From a virus, in IMG/VR virus record IMGVR_UViG_3300020185_000014, positions 52,070 through 116,069 of that record: a DNA stretch of 64,000 nucleotides; one strand, given 5' to 3'. The notes beneath the pieces were generated by a model. The model ran no database searches and was not told the DNA's origin. It worked only from the letters and a program-made list of their open reading frames with translations. Each line of letters opens with the position of its first letter. The stretch's first letter is position 1. Positions 32,857 to 41,615 of this stretch are shown piece after piece. A program made the position numbers and the translations under genes.

Positions 32857-33543
32857 TTATTGTTTTTGTTCGTATTTTTTGATAGTGTTTAGCAACATCT
32901 CAGTCCAATTATCTCGGTGTTCGATGAATACTTGAGGGTCTGCGTCATCTACTGCAATGATAGTGACGAGTTGGGTGATGGGCATGCCGGTTCGCTCTTC
33001 CCACATGATTGCATAGGCAGACTCTTGGCAGAAGTAGTTTTCAACGTATTTTCGTTGCTTTCGTTTTTTACTGGTTTTGAAATCGATGATTGATGGTATT
33101 CCATTAAATTCAGCGACACAATCAACGCGGCCAGCAACCCGTAGATGATCAGAATAGAGAGGAAGTTCTTGTCCATAAATTCGTCCAATCTTTTCATCTA
33201 AGATCTCCTTAACGTTATTGAAGTTGCCATATATGTTTGGCATATAACCGCTGGCGAAATCCGGATCATTGTTAAGATATTTCTCAATGATTTCATGAAC
33301 TGCTGTGCCTCTCGTTGCTGCGCGATAAGAAATCTTGTCTGCTTCTGCTTCGCCGACTCTTTTTCTCCATGCTTTAATTCCTGCTTCAGAAAGAACGCTC
33401 AACACGGTTGTGATGGAAGGATATCGTTTTTTATCGGGAGTTTCGTATTTTCTGCCAGAATCGTTTGTTTCTGCAGTTAAATCTGCGTATCCGAGATCAA
33501 TCGGCGCGTGCTCAAATATTACTCTTTCGTTGTTTTGCTTCAT
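32857..33543 (-). CDS. PD-(D/E)XK exonuclease-like protein (RecB/Cas4 fold)
   Basis: 228 residues. RGTAVHEIIEKYL supplies the GxxxHxxxE helix, RVAGRVDCVAEFNG the motif Asp, IIDFKTSKK the D-x-K pair, and QESAYAIMW the QxxxY motif. Together these are the standard PDDEXK_1 arrangement. Marine T4-like phages carry such a single-domain exonuclease, probably for recombination or host DNA processing. PSITTVLSVL is typical of the N-terminal substrate-binding part. It overlaps the glycan-island gene upstream by 32 bases. Confidence 0.85.
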   Translation of the reverse strand: MKQNNERVIFEHAPIDLGYADLTAETNDSGRKYETPDKKRYPSITTVLSVLSEAGIKAWRKRVGEAEADKISYRAATRGTAVHEIIEKYLNNDPDFASGYMPNIYGNFNNVKEILDEKIGRIYGQELPLYSDHLRVAGRVDCVAEFNGIPSIIDFKTSKKRKQRKYVENYFCQESAYAIMWEERTGMPITQLVTIIAVDDADPQVFIEHRDNWTEMLLNTIKKYEQKQ

Positions 33544-34321
33544 ATGCCCTTCTCTGTTTTCTATTCATTACCATCGGCGCTGGCGGTTCGCCTTGCCTGA
33601 TATCTTCAGTCGGGTCTTGCTGCGCTTTGCGTCTAAGTTCTTCGGGAGACTTTCCCTTTAACCTAGCACCTCGCGCATCAAAAAGACCTTTAGTTTTTGA
33701 TTCGACAGACGTATTATACGTTATTATTTTCACATTGTCAAATCGTTCTATTTGAAGGTCATCATGAGTATGATGTAAAACAAACTGGGTATTCTTAAAT
33801 TCTTTGAAGATACCTTCCCAGATAGGTCGCCAATTGCCCAGAAGGCGGTAGGTGTTATTCGCTTCTCTATCGCTGGGAAGAATGAGGTCGGTCATGCTTC
33901 TCATATTAAAGTCGAATAGTGTATCGAAACCATAAAGATGTATTTCATCCGCGTTGTGTTTATTTGCCGCGTAATGCGCCGCCATGTGACCGCAGTTGAA
34001 ATTTGTGGGGTTGCCTGCATATTTTGGAACGGTCGTATAAAACGATTTAACCTTACTGGCATATTTGAGATAGAACGCAGACTTTTCTTCCATCCAAATG
34101 CGAGGACGAGTTCCGAGAACCCAATCGTATTGATCCAATGCGATAGAACCTTCGTTAAGCGCCATCATCATTTTAAAGTCGACCATGCATGTAGCATATA
34201 CCAATTTCGGGTCAATTTCGAACGGGGGCATGTTACAAACAAGAATCGTGCCTTCCCTCTGCTCCTCATTGAATAGCGCGCTCTTGTCGCCATTTCCTAA
34301 GACGTGTACTATTTTAGACAT
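33512..34321 (-). CDS. DUF115/GT42-like (sialyltransferase-fold) protein
   Basis: 269 residues. It starts VHVLGNGDKSALF and has CNMPPFE, then NFNCGHMAAHYAANKH and DEIHLYGFDTL. This order (GNGxS, mid-segment, SGxxMAxxA, EIxLxGxD) matches GT42 sialyltransferases and DUF115/MAF proteins. The C-terminus is basic (NRKQRRAYEAKQRK). It is the last gene of the glycan island and overlaps its upstream neighbour by 8 bases. Sugar donor and acceptor cannot be told from sequence. Confidence 0.6.
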   Translation of the reverse strand: MSKIVHVLGNGDKSALFNEEQREGTILVCNMPPFEIDPKLVYATCMVDFKMMMALNEGSIALDQYDWVLGTRPRIWMEEKSAFYLKYASKVKSFYTTVPKYAGNPTNFNCGHMAAHYAANKHNADEIHLYGFDTLFDFNMRSMTDLILPSDREANNTYRLLGNWRPIWEGIFKEFKNTQFVLHHTHDDLQIERFDNVKIITYNTSVESKTKGLFDARGARLKGKSPEELRRKAQQDPTEDIRQGEPPAPMVMNRKQRRAYEAKQRKSNI

Positions 34322-34973
34322 CGCTCATCATTCCTTTGATCACTTGCTTTCCCTTCTCGCCGGTCCAGTGCATTATTAATTTGTTTGGATTATCTTGACC
34401 GTCAATTAATTGTATACGCAACCAATTGTATATATTGGGAAGTGTAGCAATGTGCATCAGGCGCATTAGTGGATTAATCTTAACCAGTTCGTGTAAAACC
34501 TCTTGGTCGCCCTTTGCTATACCTTTCTCGCAGCTCTCTATCCATTTATTGAGAATGTTCGGTTTTCCAATTATCCCAATCACCCCAGAGTTATGCCACG
34601 TTTCGCCTCGGCGTTTGCTCCATGGTTTATCTTCCACCATTGCAATTTTATCGACTTCTAGATATTTAAATATATTCTTTAGATCGCCAAGAACGTGACA
34701 GTCGGTATCAACCCAAATTAATTGTTTTGCATTAATGATCTTAAGAGTGAGCGGTTTTAAAAACCACCCGTTGTTATCGCCTTTAGGGATATCGACCACA
34801 TCAGCAAATAATTTAGATTCGATAATGTTTTGTTTGGTTTCTTCCGATACACCAAAGTTCGCAAACACGATAGGTGTGTCGTTGTGCTTCTTGTAATTTT
34901 CTATGAACCACGGTAACATCCATGCAGTGTTATCGTCGCAACCTGTTACAAAACACTTATCAAATGAGTTCAT
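34314..34973 (-). CDS. GT8-like glycosyltransferase
   Basis: 219 residues. LIWVDTDCHVLGDL carries a DxD motif at the usual place after about 90 residues, NSGVIGI provides the following acceptor-loop pattern, and a His near the C-terminus (LIMHWTGEKG) fits the GT-A metal ligand. The N-terminal FVTGCDDNTAWMLPWF resembles nucleotide-sugar-binding starts. It overlaps both neighbours and belongs to the glycan island. Confidence 0.75.
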   Translation of the reverse strand: MNSFDKCFVTGCDDNTAWMLPWFIENYKKHNDTPIVFANFGVSEETKQNIIESKLFADVVDIPKGDNNGWFLKPLTLKIINAKQLIWVDTDCHVLGDLKNIFKYLEVDKIAMVEDKPWSKRRGETWHNSGVIGIIGKPNILNKWIESCEKGIAKGDQEVLHELVKINPLMRLMHIATLPNIYNWLRIQLIDGQDNPNKLIMHWTGEKGKQVIKGMMSDV

Positions 34974-35604
34974 ACTTCTCGCCGCCGTCCCACTGATGTT
35001 TCGCTAAACAACCTTCAGTCTTTTGTATGGTTGAGAAAGAATCCTTTGCCTCTACTGGCCAAGGATAATATTCTTGCAACCAAGGAAACCTGTTAATGTT
35101 AAGGAACACGTCTGTCGGTGCCGCGTCGACCTTCGCTCTTTCTATTAAGAGTTTCGCACCAGATGGTTTTATACGATATGCATGCGCTCCAGGAAAATAC
35201 GGTTTGCTGAATAATGAACTGGTTCCAAGAGATTCCGGCAATTTGAACTTACCGTAACTGGGCGCGCCGATAGACACACAGTGCTTGTAGGAAATATATT
35301 TGGGAATTTTCGCGACAGCAATTGCATCATGTTCGAATATCTGGTATTCTTCATTATCTTCAACACACCGTTCCCAAAGAGAAAAGTGAGAAAGAAATGC
35401 AGAAATGCATTTTTCTTTGTACGAGTATACTTCTTCAAATAGATCTTCGGGCAACCCCTTGCTCTTAAGAATAGCAGTCGGGTTATCGTTCGGAGTTATC
35501 GCATCAAACATCTGTACGTCGTATTCCGGCATAGAATTTATACACCGCTGCGCGACTTTAACCGATGGTTCGATAGATTTAATTGTAATTACAAATGATT
35601 TCAT
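34960..35604 (-). CDS. GT25-like glycosyltransferase (copy 1)
   Basis: 214 residues from the ATG at 35602-35604, which overlaps the upstream stop as ATGA. KSFVITIKSIEPS, AFLSHFSLWERCVE, QIFEHDAI, PGAHAYRIKPSGAKLLIE are the four blocks of GT25 LPS glycosyltransferases (EDD usually in place of EHD). It is the first of three tandem paralogues. It probably transfers a hexose to an LPS-like acceptor. Confidence 0.72.
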   Translation of the reverse strand: MKSFVITIKSIEPSVKVAQRCINSMPEYDVQMFDAITPNDNPTAILKSKGLPEDLFEEVYSYKEKCISAFLSHFSLWERCVEDNEEYQIFEHDAIAVAKIPKYISYKHCVSIGAPSYGKFKLPESLGTSSLFSKPYFPGAHAYRIKPSGAKLLIERAKVDAAPTDVFLNINRFPWLQEYYPWPVEAKDSFSTIQKTEGCLAKHQWDGGEKYELI

Positions 35605-36320
35605 AAAGTAGTTGTCGATATAATCGGTTGAACTCTTGACACGTATGGATACAAACAACCGATCTTATTACCCATCAATTGCCGGCACATGATAGCATCA
35701 TTAGGCCAAGCGCCGTATTCCGAGGTCAATTCAATCAATTTATTTGCGCCTTCAGGTTTTATATAGTAGGCAGAATTCCCAGGAAGTCCAGCAGGGTGCT
35801 CGGTTTCTTTGATATAAGGAACCGGAACCACTTGACTTTTATTTCCCATTTTCTTATCAGAAACTTTAATGTTGTACAGTTCCGCGCTGGGAGTTGCTCC
35901 GCGCTGCGGAGCATTCAACGAGGCGATCCAACGGGGAGAATCTCTCAGAACATCAACAGGTATTCTCGAATGGAAGATTGCGTCATGCTCACAGATGATT
36001 GAAGGTACGTTATCTTGGAATATTTTTTTCCAGAGCATGTAGTGTGACAAAAAACATGCAATTCTCCTTTTAGGTTCTGCCGTATTATATCCAACTTTCG
36101 TCAACCCAGAAGAAAAGTCTTTAACGACCTGACCATTCCACGGATAGTTCCATCTTAGATTATATTTTTCCATCAAGTCGTCGACCTGATCAGGGGTGAC
36201 TGCACGAAAAGGCACAACTTCTATTGAGGAATCATTGTGCGCTAACACTGATTCAGCAGCAGTATTTTTTGCCGATACAGATGTCGCTTCATCCATTAAA
36301 GTTATAATATAGAGTTGCAT
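35601..36320 (-). CDS. GT25-like glycosyltransferase (copy 2)
   Basis: 239 residues. YIITLMDE start, IACFLSHYMLWKKIF, SIICEHDAIF and PGNSAYYIKPEGANKLIE correspond block by block to the adjacent copies. Sequence between blocks has diverged widely, so the paralogues are old and may have different specificities. Overlaps both neighbours by 1-4 bases. Confidence 0.72.
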   Translation of the reverse strand: MQLYIITLMDEATSVSAKNTAAESVLAHNDSSIEVVPFRAVTPDQVDDLMEKYNLRWNYPWNGQVVKDFSSGLTKVGYNTAEPKRRIACFLSHYMLWKKIFQDNVPSIICEHDAIFHSRIPVDVLRDSPRWIASLNAPQRGATPSAELYNIKVSDKKMGNKSQVVPVPYIKETEHPAGLPGNSAYYIKPEGANKLIELTSEYGAWPNDAIMCRQLMGNKIGCLYPYVSRVQPIISTTTL

Positions 36321-37012
36321 TATACACCATGCGACGTGTTTAGATTTATTGTATTAAATTTTACTGGAGAAGGCAAGAGATATTGAATATTAACATTGCT
36401 CGAGTTCAAAATAAAATCAGATTGATCTAAGTTTCTTTCTGCCACTTTTAACATTTTCTTCGCCCCCTTTGGCGTTAAAGCATATGCGCCAGTACCAGGA
36501 ACCATAAATGATCCCTTCCACTCGTTTTCTCTGTAATAGACTAGAGGATAATCAGAAGGGAGATTTTCGACTCCCTGCCCTTGCCATTTATATCCTCTTA
36601 GTTGACTTATATTTAACTTATTTGGTGGAGCAAAAACATACTCCGCATTCAGAATTAAATATTCATCGAAGTCGTGATCGCGCCAATATGAAATAAAGAT
36701 AGCATCGTGTTCAATAAATGCCATCGGTTCATCTTTCTCAACAACCTCTTTCCAAAAGTTTACGTGGTTCATCACGCAACTTAGTTTTGTATAGAAACGA
36801 TTTTCGTTTTCAGATTTAAAATTAATCAATCTGCTGTTCTCTATCATGGAAACAGAACGCTGCGATTCATCAACTTTATTTAATGTTTTCGGCGTAACTC
36901 CGGAAGTTAGTTTCAGGTCCCATCCAGAAAATATTTTAGAAGAACGTTCTGCATCTTCCGCTTGCGCGATAGATTTGGAATGAGAAGGAACATAGATAAT
37001 TTGACCTTTCAT
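36320..37012 (-). CDS. GT25-like glycosyltransferase (copy 3)
   Basis: 230 residues. QIIYVPSHSKS start, KLSCVMNHVNFWKEVVE, MAFIEHDAIF and PGTGAYALTPKGAKKMLK match copies 1 and 2. The third paralogue is the most diverged in the N-terminal part. All three share EHDAI where GT25 enzymes usually have EDD, which might change metal binding. Confidence 0.7.
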   Translation of the reverse strand: MKGQIIYVPSHSKSIAQAEDAERSSKIFSGWDLKLTSGVTPKTLNKVDESQRSVSMIENSRLINFKSENENRFYTKLSCVMNHVNFWKEVVEKDEPMAFIEHDAIFISYWRDHDFDEYLILNAEYVFAPPNKLNISQLRGYKWQGQGVENLPSDYPLVYYRENEWKGSFMVPGTGAYALTPKGAKKMLKVAERNLDQSDFILNSSNVNIQYLLPSPVKFNTINLNTSHGV

Positions 37013-37029
37013 TTGTTTGCATACCTTTG

Positions 37030-37635
37030 TTACGCCGTTTTGCGTTTTACCGTAAAGATTTTGTAATCTCCATCTACAGCAGTATTAATAGAACCTTCAT
37101 TCACAACAGAAAACCCGCAGTCTTTCACTTTGCCGATAAAAAAAGATTCGTTTTGTACGTGTATTTTACCATCAACACAAACAGGAAGTTTATCCCAACA
37201 CCTCAAGGTGAAAATACAATATTCTTTTGAAGATTGTAACACATTTTCTAATATTTTTAAAGAGTCTTGTTCTCCGAGAAGGTTCAACATTCTAAAACAC
37301 AAAGTCAGGTCAGACGACTTTTCAATATTCTGATCAATTAGATTGTGTTTAAATATCTCTAATTTTTCCCCCTTATTTTTTTTCGCTTCTTTTATCATAT
37401 CTTCGGACAGTTCATACCCACAAAAAACTTTGACGTTATCTGCATTTTCGATAACATCAGAAAACCTATTAGTGCCAAGGGGGGCGTCTGAAACAGACGA
37501 TATTTGAGGATTCTCTTTGATAAAATTTTCAACCCACGATTGTTCAAACTTCCACTTCTTGCTGTTCTTTCTGCGTGTATCATAATGCGCAGCTCGTTCA
37601 GCAGTATAATGGTCTTCAACTAATTTTTTAGTCAT
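37030..37635 (-). CDS. SAM-dependent methyltransferase-like protein
   Basis: 201 residues. The N-terminus (VEDHYTAERAAHYDTRR) and the order SVSDAPLGTNRFSDVI, FCGYELSEDMIKEAK, LTLCFRMLNLLGE, YCIFTLRCW follow a class I methyltransferase fold. The glycine-rich SAM loop is unusual (DAPLGTNRF where DxGCGTGxF is common), so activity is uncertain. It overlaps the kinase gene by 4 bases and lies among sugar-transfer genes, suggesting O-methylation of a sugar. Confidence 0.62.
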   Translation of the reverse strand: MTKKLVEDHYTAERAAHYDTRRKNSKKWKFEQSWVENFIKENPQISSVSDAPLGTNRFSDVIENADNVKVFCGYELSEDMIKEAKKNKGEKLEIFKHNLIDQNIEKSSDLTLCFRMLNLLGEQDSLKILENVLQSSKEYCIFTLRCWDKLPVCVDGKIHVQNESFFIGKVKDCGFSVVNEGSINTAVDGDYKIFTVKRKTA

Positions 37636-38267
37636 TTCTTATATTCCTTGTATTTTTTTCTTATTTTCCAATAATAGTCAACTGTTTGTTGCGAAACACC
37701 ATAAAGATGCTCGTGATCTTCTAATATATTTGAGTTTCTTGAGTTCAAAAACCAAGCATTATTGCAAGACAAAAATTCGTTATCAATTAACTTTATTCCG
37801 CCCTTTGTGATAATCACGTTGTCTATGGTCAGGTCATTATGATTGACATAATTTTTTATGTTTGTTTCTGGTGTGTATTGTAAACCGATCCTCATATGTA
37901 TATGTTGCAAATAATCCCAGGTCTGAATCCTAATCGGCAACCCCCGAAGGGTTTTAACGCATTCGTCAATTTCATCTTTCAAAAATTGTCTGTTTACCGG
38001 ATCCTGCTCAGATTCATCGATATATTCCTCAGCGATATATAACCCATCAGAAAATAAAACTTCAGGAAAATATTGTTTAACTTCTGATATGGTTTGTATA
38101 TGTAATCTGAGAGCAACTTGTTCTTTATTGAAGTTTTGATAAACTTTGATTTTATTCCCGCGCCAATCGGCGAAGATTGAATCTAACCCGTTGGAGTTTT
38201 TCAAATTATTTATTGGACGGTTGTTTTTTGTTGGATGAATATTTTTCAACTCACTTAGCACAAACAA
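37632..38267 (-). CDS. Aminoglycoside/choline-kinase-fold phosphotransferase
   Basis: 211 residues. NHNDLTIDNVII is the catalytic loop (HxDxxxxN) and KLIDNEF the metal-binding DxE of the APH/choline-kinase fold; KIKVYQNF...ALRL earlier is consistent with the ATP-binding lobe. Such kinases phosphorylate sugars or choline-like groups on LPS. It sits between the methyltransferase-like gene and the cupin. Confidence 0.72.
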   Translation of the reverse strand: MFVLSELKNIHPTKNNRPINNLKNSNGLDSIFADWRGNKIKVYQNFNKEQVALRLHIQTISEVKQYFPEVLFSDGLYIAEEYIDESEQDPVNRQFLKDEIDECVKTLRGLPIRIQTWDYLQHIHMRIGLQYTPETNIKNYVNHNDLTIDNVIITKGGIKLIDNEFLSCNNAWFLNSRNSNILEDHEHLYGVSQQTVDYYWKIRKKYKEYKK

Positions 38268-38283
38268 TTCCTATAGTCATCCT

Positions 38284-38634
38284 TCATTCTTCCCCCCTTC
38301 TTTCGATGTCGCTCTCTTCGCAGAGCAACCCGTTTTGTACTTCTAGAATATGACAATATCCCATACCAACATTACATGCTTTGTGCCACGTACCTTTAGG
38401 GATTATTTGTGTATCGTTTGGTCCTAATTTAACAACCTCTTTAACCCCATCGGGTGATTCTAAGATTATCTCAAGGATTCCCGCCATAACGTACCAGTGC
38501 TCGTTTCTTTGATCGTGGCGCTGATCGGACAAACAAAGTCCAGGCTCGATCACCAATTCTTTAACTTTCACTTGTTTATAATCTAGCAGCGTGTGCCAGA
38601 TGCCCCAAGGTCTTTCGTTCGTTTCAATCGCCAT
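38284..38634 (-). CDS. Mannose-6-phosphate isomerase type II-like cupin
   Basis: 116 residues. ERPWGIWHTLLDY, VKELVIEPGLCLSDQRHDQR, NEHWYVMAGILEI, IPKGTWHKACN and LEVQNGLLCEESDIER match the C-terminal cupin of bifunctional ManC/AlgA proteins, here as a free-standing domain. Metal ligands are the His of QRHDQ, the EHW pair and the later H. It would interconvert fructose-6-P and mannose-6-P or a related sugar. No guanylyltransferase domain is present. Confidence 0.85.
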   Translation of the reverse strand: MAIETNERPWGIWHTLLDYKQVKVKELVIEPGLCLSDQRHDQRNEHWYVMAGILEIILESPDGVKEVVKLGPNDTQIIPKGTWHKACNVGMGYCHILEVQNGLLCEESDIERRGEE

Positions 38635-38654
38635 TAGAAATGCCCCAAATATGT

Positions 38655-39023
38655 TTAATAATTCCCATGACTCTTATGTTCTAGAATTTCAGAACCGCTC
38701 AGATTATTTATCTTCTTTTTTATGTCTGCTCTGATGTCATTAAAATAATACACTGAGCGAGATAAGTCTATAAACGAATCGCCGAAATCTTTCATTGCTT
38801 CGTGATTCCTTTTCCCCTCTTCTACCCCCCAACAAATACTGTTCACTTCATGTAACAATTTTTGCATTTTTTCTATAATAGGAGGGAGGTTCAAACCTTT
38901 TTTAATTTCTAATAAATGCTCAAGTTCTTGTTTAGAAGTATCCAATCCATGTTCTATTTTTATTTCTAAGATTGTGATCTTATCTAAAAGTTCTCCGACT
39001 GATACTGGTATCTTACATTCCAT
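38655..39023 (-). CDS. DUF6165-like protein
   Basis: 122 residues. CKIPVSVGELLDKITILEIK is the family start, followed by a helical remainder (ELEHLLEIKKGLN). DUF6165 genes are usually found beside glycosyltransferases in bacteria and phages; the function is unknown. It overlaps its upstream neighbour by 11 bases. Confidence 0.7.
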   Translation of the reverse strand: MECKIPVSVGELLDKITILEIKIEHGLDTSKQELEHLLEIKKGLNLPPIIEKMQKLLHEVNSICWGVEEGKRNHEAMKDFGDSFIDLSRSVYYFNDIRADIKKKINNLSGSEILEHKSHGNY

Positions 39024-39786
39024 TTAAAAACCTATTGTACATAACCCCATGCCTTTTTGATCTAACAACGTGATGTGAAACATTTCTCTTGATACTGTAG
39101 ATATCTATTTTATCGTACGGCAAATAATACTGCGCTAGATGAAAGAACCCAGAATCTATTCCAACATAATATTCTGAATTCGCTATAGCATTTCCTGCTG
39201 CGATAAGAGAAGTTTTCAGCAATTCGTTTCTAGAGGATCCACCAACCATGACTGCCGGAAGATTATATTCGTTTTCGATTTTCAGTATCTGTAAAGGAGA
39301 AAGCTGCCTAGATTTATCTGTTGTGTCCCATTGAACAGTAATATATTTTTCGGGTAAAAAATCTAATTTCTTACCGATAGGTTTTAACTCGGGCAACTTC
39401 GTCAGATATTTTCCAGCATCAATTAAATCTAATTCGTCCACTTTTCCTAAAGGGCATTCTGATAATGTATCGGCATAGTAATATGTTTGCGCTTCTATTC
39501 CTTTATCTTTTAGATAAGCAATCCAATCAGTCTCTGGTAAATTACACACGTCATGAACTTCAATGGATACTAACCCGCCGGACATTTGACATATTTCTGC
39601 CCAAGAATCTTTCTTATGCTGCTTGCCGTATTTGTCTGAGGTTAAGTGAAGAACAACTTTAGTATTATGCGCTTTGGCATATTGTATGCCTATTAGAGCG
39701 CTGTGTAGACGATCTCCAACGCCAGGAGTGGTATACGCGAAATCTTTTCTAATTAAAGATCGAGAACGGATAGCAATATTTTTCAT
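39013..39786 (-). CDS. GT9/GT-B-like glycosyltransferase
   Basis: 257 residues. TTPGVGDRLHSALIGIQYAK resembles the N-terminal Rossmann part with a GxGD loop, and AIANSEYYVGIDSGFFHLAQ matches the GT9 heptosyltransferase C-domain motif (GxDSGxxHLA). KYITVQWD and LPAVMVGGSS complete the GT-B pattern. It is shorter than typical GT9 enzymes (about 330-350). Overlaps its upstream neighbour by 4 bases. Confidence 0.68.
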   Translation of the reverse strand: MKNIAIRSRSLIRKDFAYTTPGVGDRLHSALIGIQYAKAHNTKVVLHLTSDKYGKQHKKDSWAEICQMSGGLVSIEVHDVCNLPETDWIAYLKDKGIEAQTYYYADTLSECPLGKVDELDLIDAGKYLTKLPELKPIGKKLDFLPEKYITVQWDTTDKSRQLSPLQILKIENEYNLPAVMVGGSSRNELLKTSLIAAGNAIANSEYYVGIDSGFFHLAQYYLPYDKIDIYSIKRNVSHHVVRSKRHGVMYNRFLNGM

Positions 39787-40568
39787 AATATTTCTTTCAG
39801 CAGTTTCTGTATATTTTCGCCTTTTTCTGGTAACAGGTCTCTCAAAAAGAAATGAAGAAAATGCGATTCTTTGTGCTTATCTCCCTCTAGAGCAGTATAT
39901 AATGCATTCCAACGCCAATCTAATTTTTGTACTTCGATGCTTTCTTTCTTGAAAAAATAATTCAATGTGATTTGATCTGACTGCCATTTGAATGGACCCT
40001 TTCCGTCAACCAAATCTTTCAGATAATAGGAGTCTAATATCTGTTTAGGCGATTTGTGTTTAATCACATCCATCATTGCTTTAGAATCGTATAGCATTAC
40101 CCCAGAATTAAAAAACATGCCACCGTTTTCGCCCCACTCCCATTCTACATCGGATAGAGGTTTTAACATCATATTCGCATATTGAGTAATCTTATCTCTG
40201 TATTTCTTATTGATCGGTAAGTCGCCTTCATACACTGAAGCAACAGTTCCATGTAGTTGTTCGAATATCGAGGGAGTGTTTTCTTTGATGTAGATATCTG
40301 CGTCTATAACACAGCATTGATCATAATGGGGAAAATGATTAAATATATTTTCCTTTTCAAAAATCGGCATGTATCCTAATTTTTTCCATCCTCCTGTTTT
40401 TCCAGTTCTATCTGTATTGAAAGGGTCAGGAGTAATTCTAAGGATTGGCCTAGATTGACAAATGTAATCTGCCCCAATATCGTTCGCATACTGGCGAACA
40501 CTTTCTGTGCAAAAATCATACAAATTTGACCGTTTGCCAATATAGACTTGATAAATTAATCTTTTCAT
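39783..40568 (-). CDS. GT8-like glycosyltransferase (tandem copy A)
   Basis: 261 residues. RLIYQVYIGKRSNLYD, QCCVIDADIYIKENTPSIFE with a DxD motif, GGMFFNSGVMLYDS, SDQITLNYFF and a C-terminal HFLHFFLRD run colinear with the adjacent copy B over the full length. The pair arose by tandem duplication and has diverged. Overlaps copy B by 4 bases. Confidence 0.75.
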   Translation of the reverse strand: MKRLIYQVYIGKRSNLYDFCTESVRQYANDIGADYICQSRPILRITPDPFNTDRTGKTGGWKKLGYMPIFEKENIFNHFPHYDQCCVIDADIYIKENTPSIFEQLHGTVASVYEGDLPINKKYRDKITQYANMMLKPLSDVEWEWGENGGMFFNSGVMLYDSKAMMDVIKHKSPKQILDSYYLKDLVDGKGPFKWQSDQITLNYFFKKESIEVQKLDWRWNALYTALEGDKHKESHFLHFFLRDLLPEKGENIQKLLKEIL

Positions 40569-41353
40569 ATTATCTCTAAAATTTCTTTTATGTTTTCTCC
40601 CCTCGATGGAAGATTGTCGCGTTTAAAAAAATGAACAAAGTGTGCTTCTTTTTCTTTTCCGTTTTGCAATGCAGTAAATAACGCGTTGAATTTCCAATCA
40701 ATGTGTTTAACATCGATCTCTTCCTTTTTAACCCACCAATTCAACAGAGTTTGATCGGTGCTCCACTTCCACGTACCATCACCGTCAACAAACCTTTTAA
40801 ACTCTATTCTGTTTAAAAATTCTCGGGCAGTTTGTCCGCGTAGATATTTGCTAAGGTCGCTCGAGAAAACCATTAACCCCATATTAAAAAACTCAGCTCC
40901 AGGAGACCCATGGTGATGCCATTTCCAATCAACGTCCTTTAACGTACTATATTGCGATTTGCTGTAGTTTTCAATTTTACTTAGGTGTGTTCCATTAATG
41001 GGCATTTCGCGTTCGCAAACTGCGCCGAAAACATGATTACCTAATTCATCGAAGATGTTAGGAGAATTTTCTTTAATGTAAATATCGGCATCGATAATCG
41101 CTATCTGGTCATAATCGTCAAGATAGTCAAAGGCGTTTTCTTTCTCGAAGATGGGCAGATACCCGCCGTGTTGTTCCCATGCTCTAGGATTTCTGTTTGT
41201 TGCAAAAACATCAGGTTTGATTCTGAGAATAGGTTTTGTTTGAACGATATGGTCAAACCCATATTTCTCGCAATATTTTTCAGCAGACTCTATACATGCT
41301 TCATACAGTTTCGAAGGTTTTCCTACGCAGACTTGATATATCATTCTCTTCAT
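40565..41353 (-). CDS. GT8-like glycosyltransferase (tandem copy B)
   Basis: 262 residues. RMIYQVCVGKPSKLYE, QIAIIDADIYIKENSPNIFD with DxD, GAEFFNMGLMVFSS, STDQTLLNWWV and HFVHFFKRDNLPSRGENI match copy A throughout. It is the first gene of the glycan island; its start lies inside the 3' part of a small basic gene (53-base overlap). Confidence 0.75.
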   Translation of the reverse strand: MKRMIYQVCVGKPSKLYEACIESAEKYCEKYGFDHIVQTKPILRIKPDVFATNRNPRAWEQHGGYLPIFEKENAFDYLDDYDQIAIIDADIYIKENSPNIFDELGNHVFGAVCEREMPINGTHLSKIENYSKSQYSTLKDVDWKWHHHGSPGAEFFNMGLMVFSSDLSKYLRGQTAREFLNRIEFKRFVDGDGTWKWSTDQTLLNWWVKKEEIDVKHIDWKFNALFTALQNGKEKEAHFVHFFKRDNLPSRGENIKEILEII

Positions 41354-41477
41354 TTCTAAGATACTCTTTCCAGTTTTGTATTTTTTTCGGTTTACTACTT
41401 AATTTCTTCGAAGAAAATTCGTTTTCATTCTTGCGTTGCTTTTTGTTTCGAGGATCGAAACGTGCATACTTTGCCAT
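41301..41477 (-). CDS. Small basic protein overlapping the first glycosyltransferase
   Basis: 58 residues, MAKYARFDPRNKKQRKNENE and on. Highly basic. Its ATG directly follows the stop of the 45-residue gene (TAG-ATG) and AGG lies 6-8 bases upstream. The 53-base overlap with the glycosyltransferase makes it less certain than its neighbour. Confidence 0.5.
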   Translation of the reverse strand: MAKYARFDPRNKKQRKNENEFSSKKLSSKPKKIQNWKEYLRNEENDISSLRRKTFETV

Positions 41478-41615
41478 CTACCTGCCTTGACCTCTATATT
41501 TTTTATAAGAACGTTTCTTATGTTTGTTAAGACCGCTTATATTAAAACGACCACGACCAATTGAAGTTCCTTTCGGCATTTTTTCAACTTTAGCACTTCC
41601 GCCATGTAGCGCCAT
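41478..41615 (-). CDS. Small basic conserved T4-like protein
   Basis: 45 residues with GTSIGRGR and the end NKHKKRSYKKYRGQGR, a short protein I recognise from T4-like cyanophage genomes. Its ATG overlaps the lysozyme stop (TAATG). Nucleic-acid binding is possible from the charge; function unknown. Confidence 0.6.
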   Translation of the reverse strand: MALHGGSAKVEKMPKGTSIGRGRFNISGLNKHKKRSYKKYRGQGR

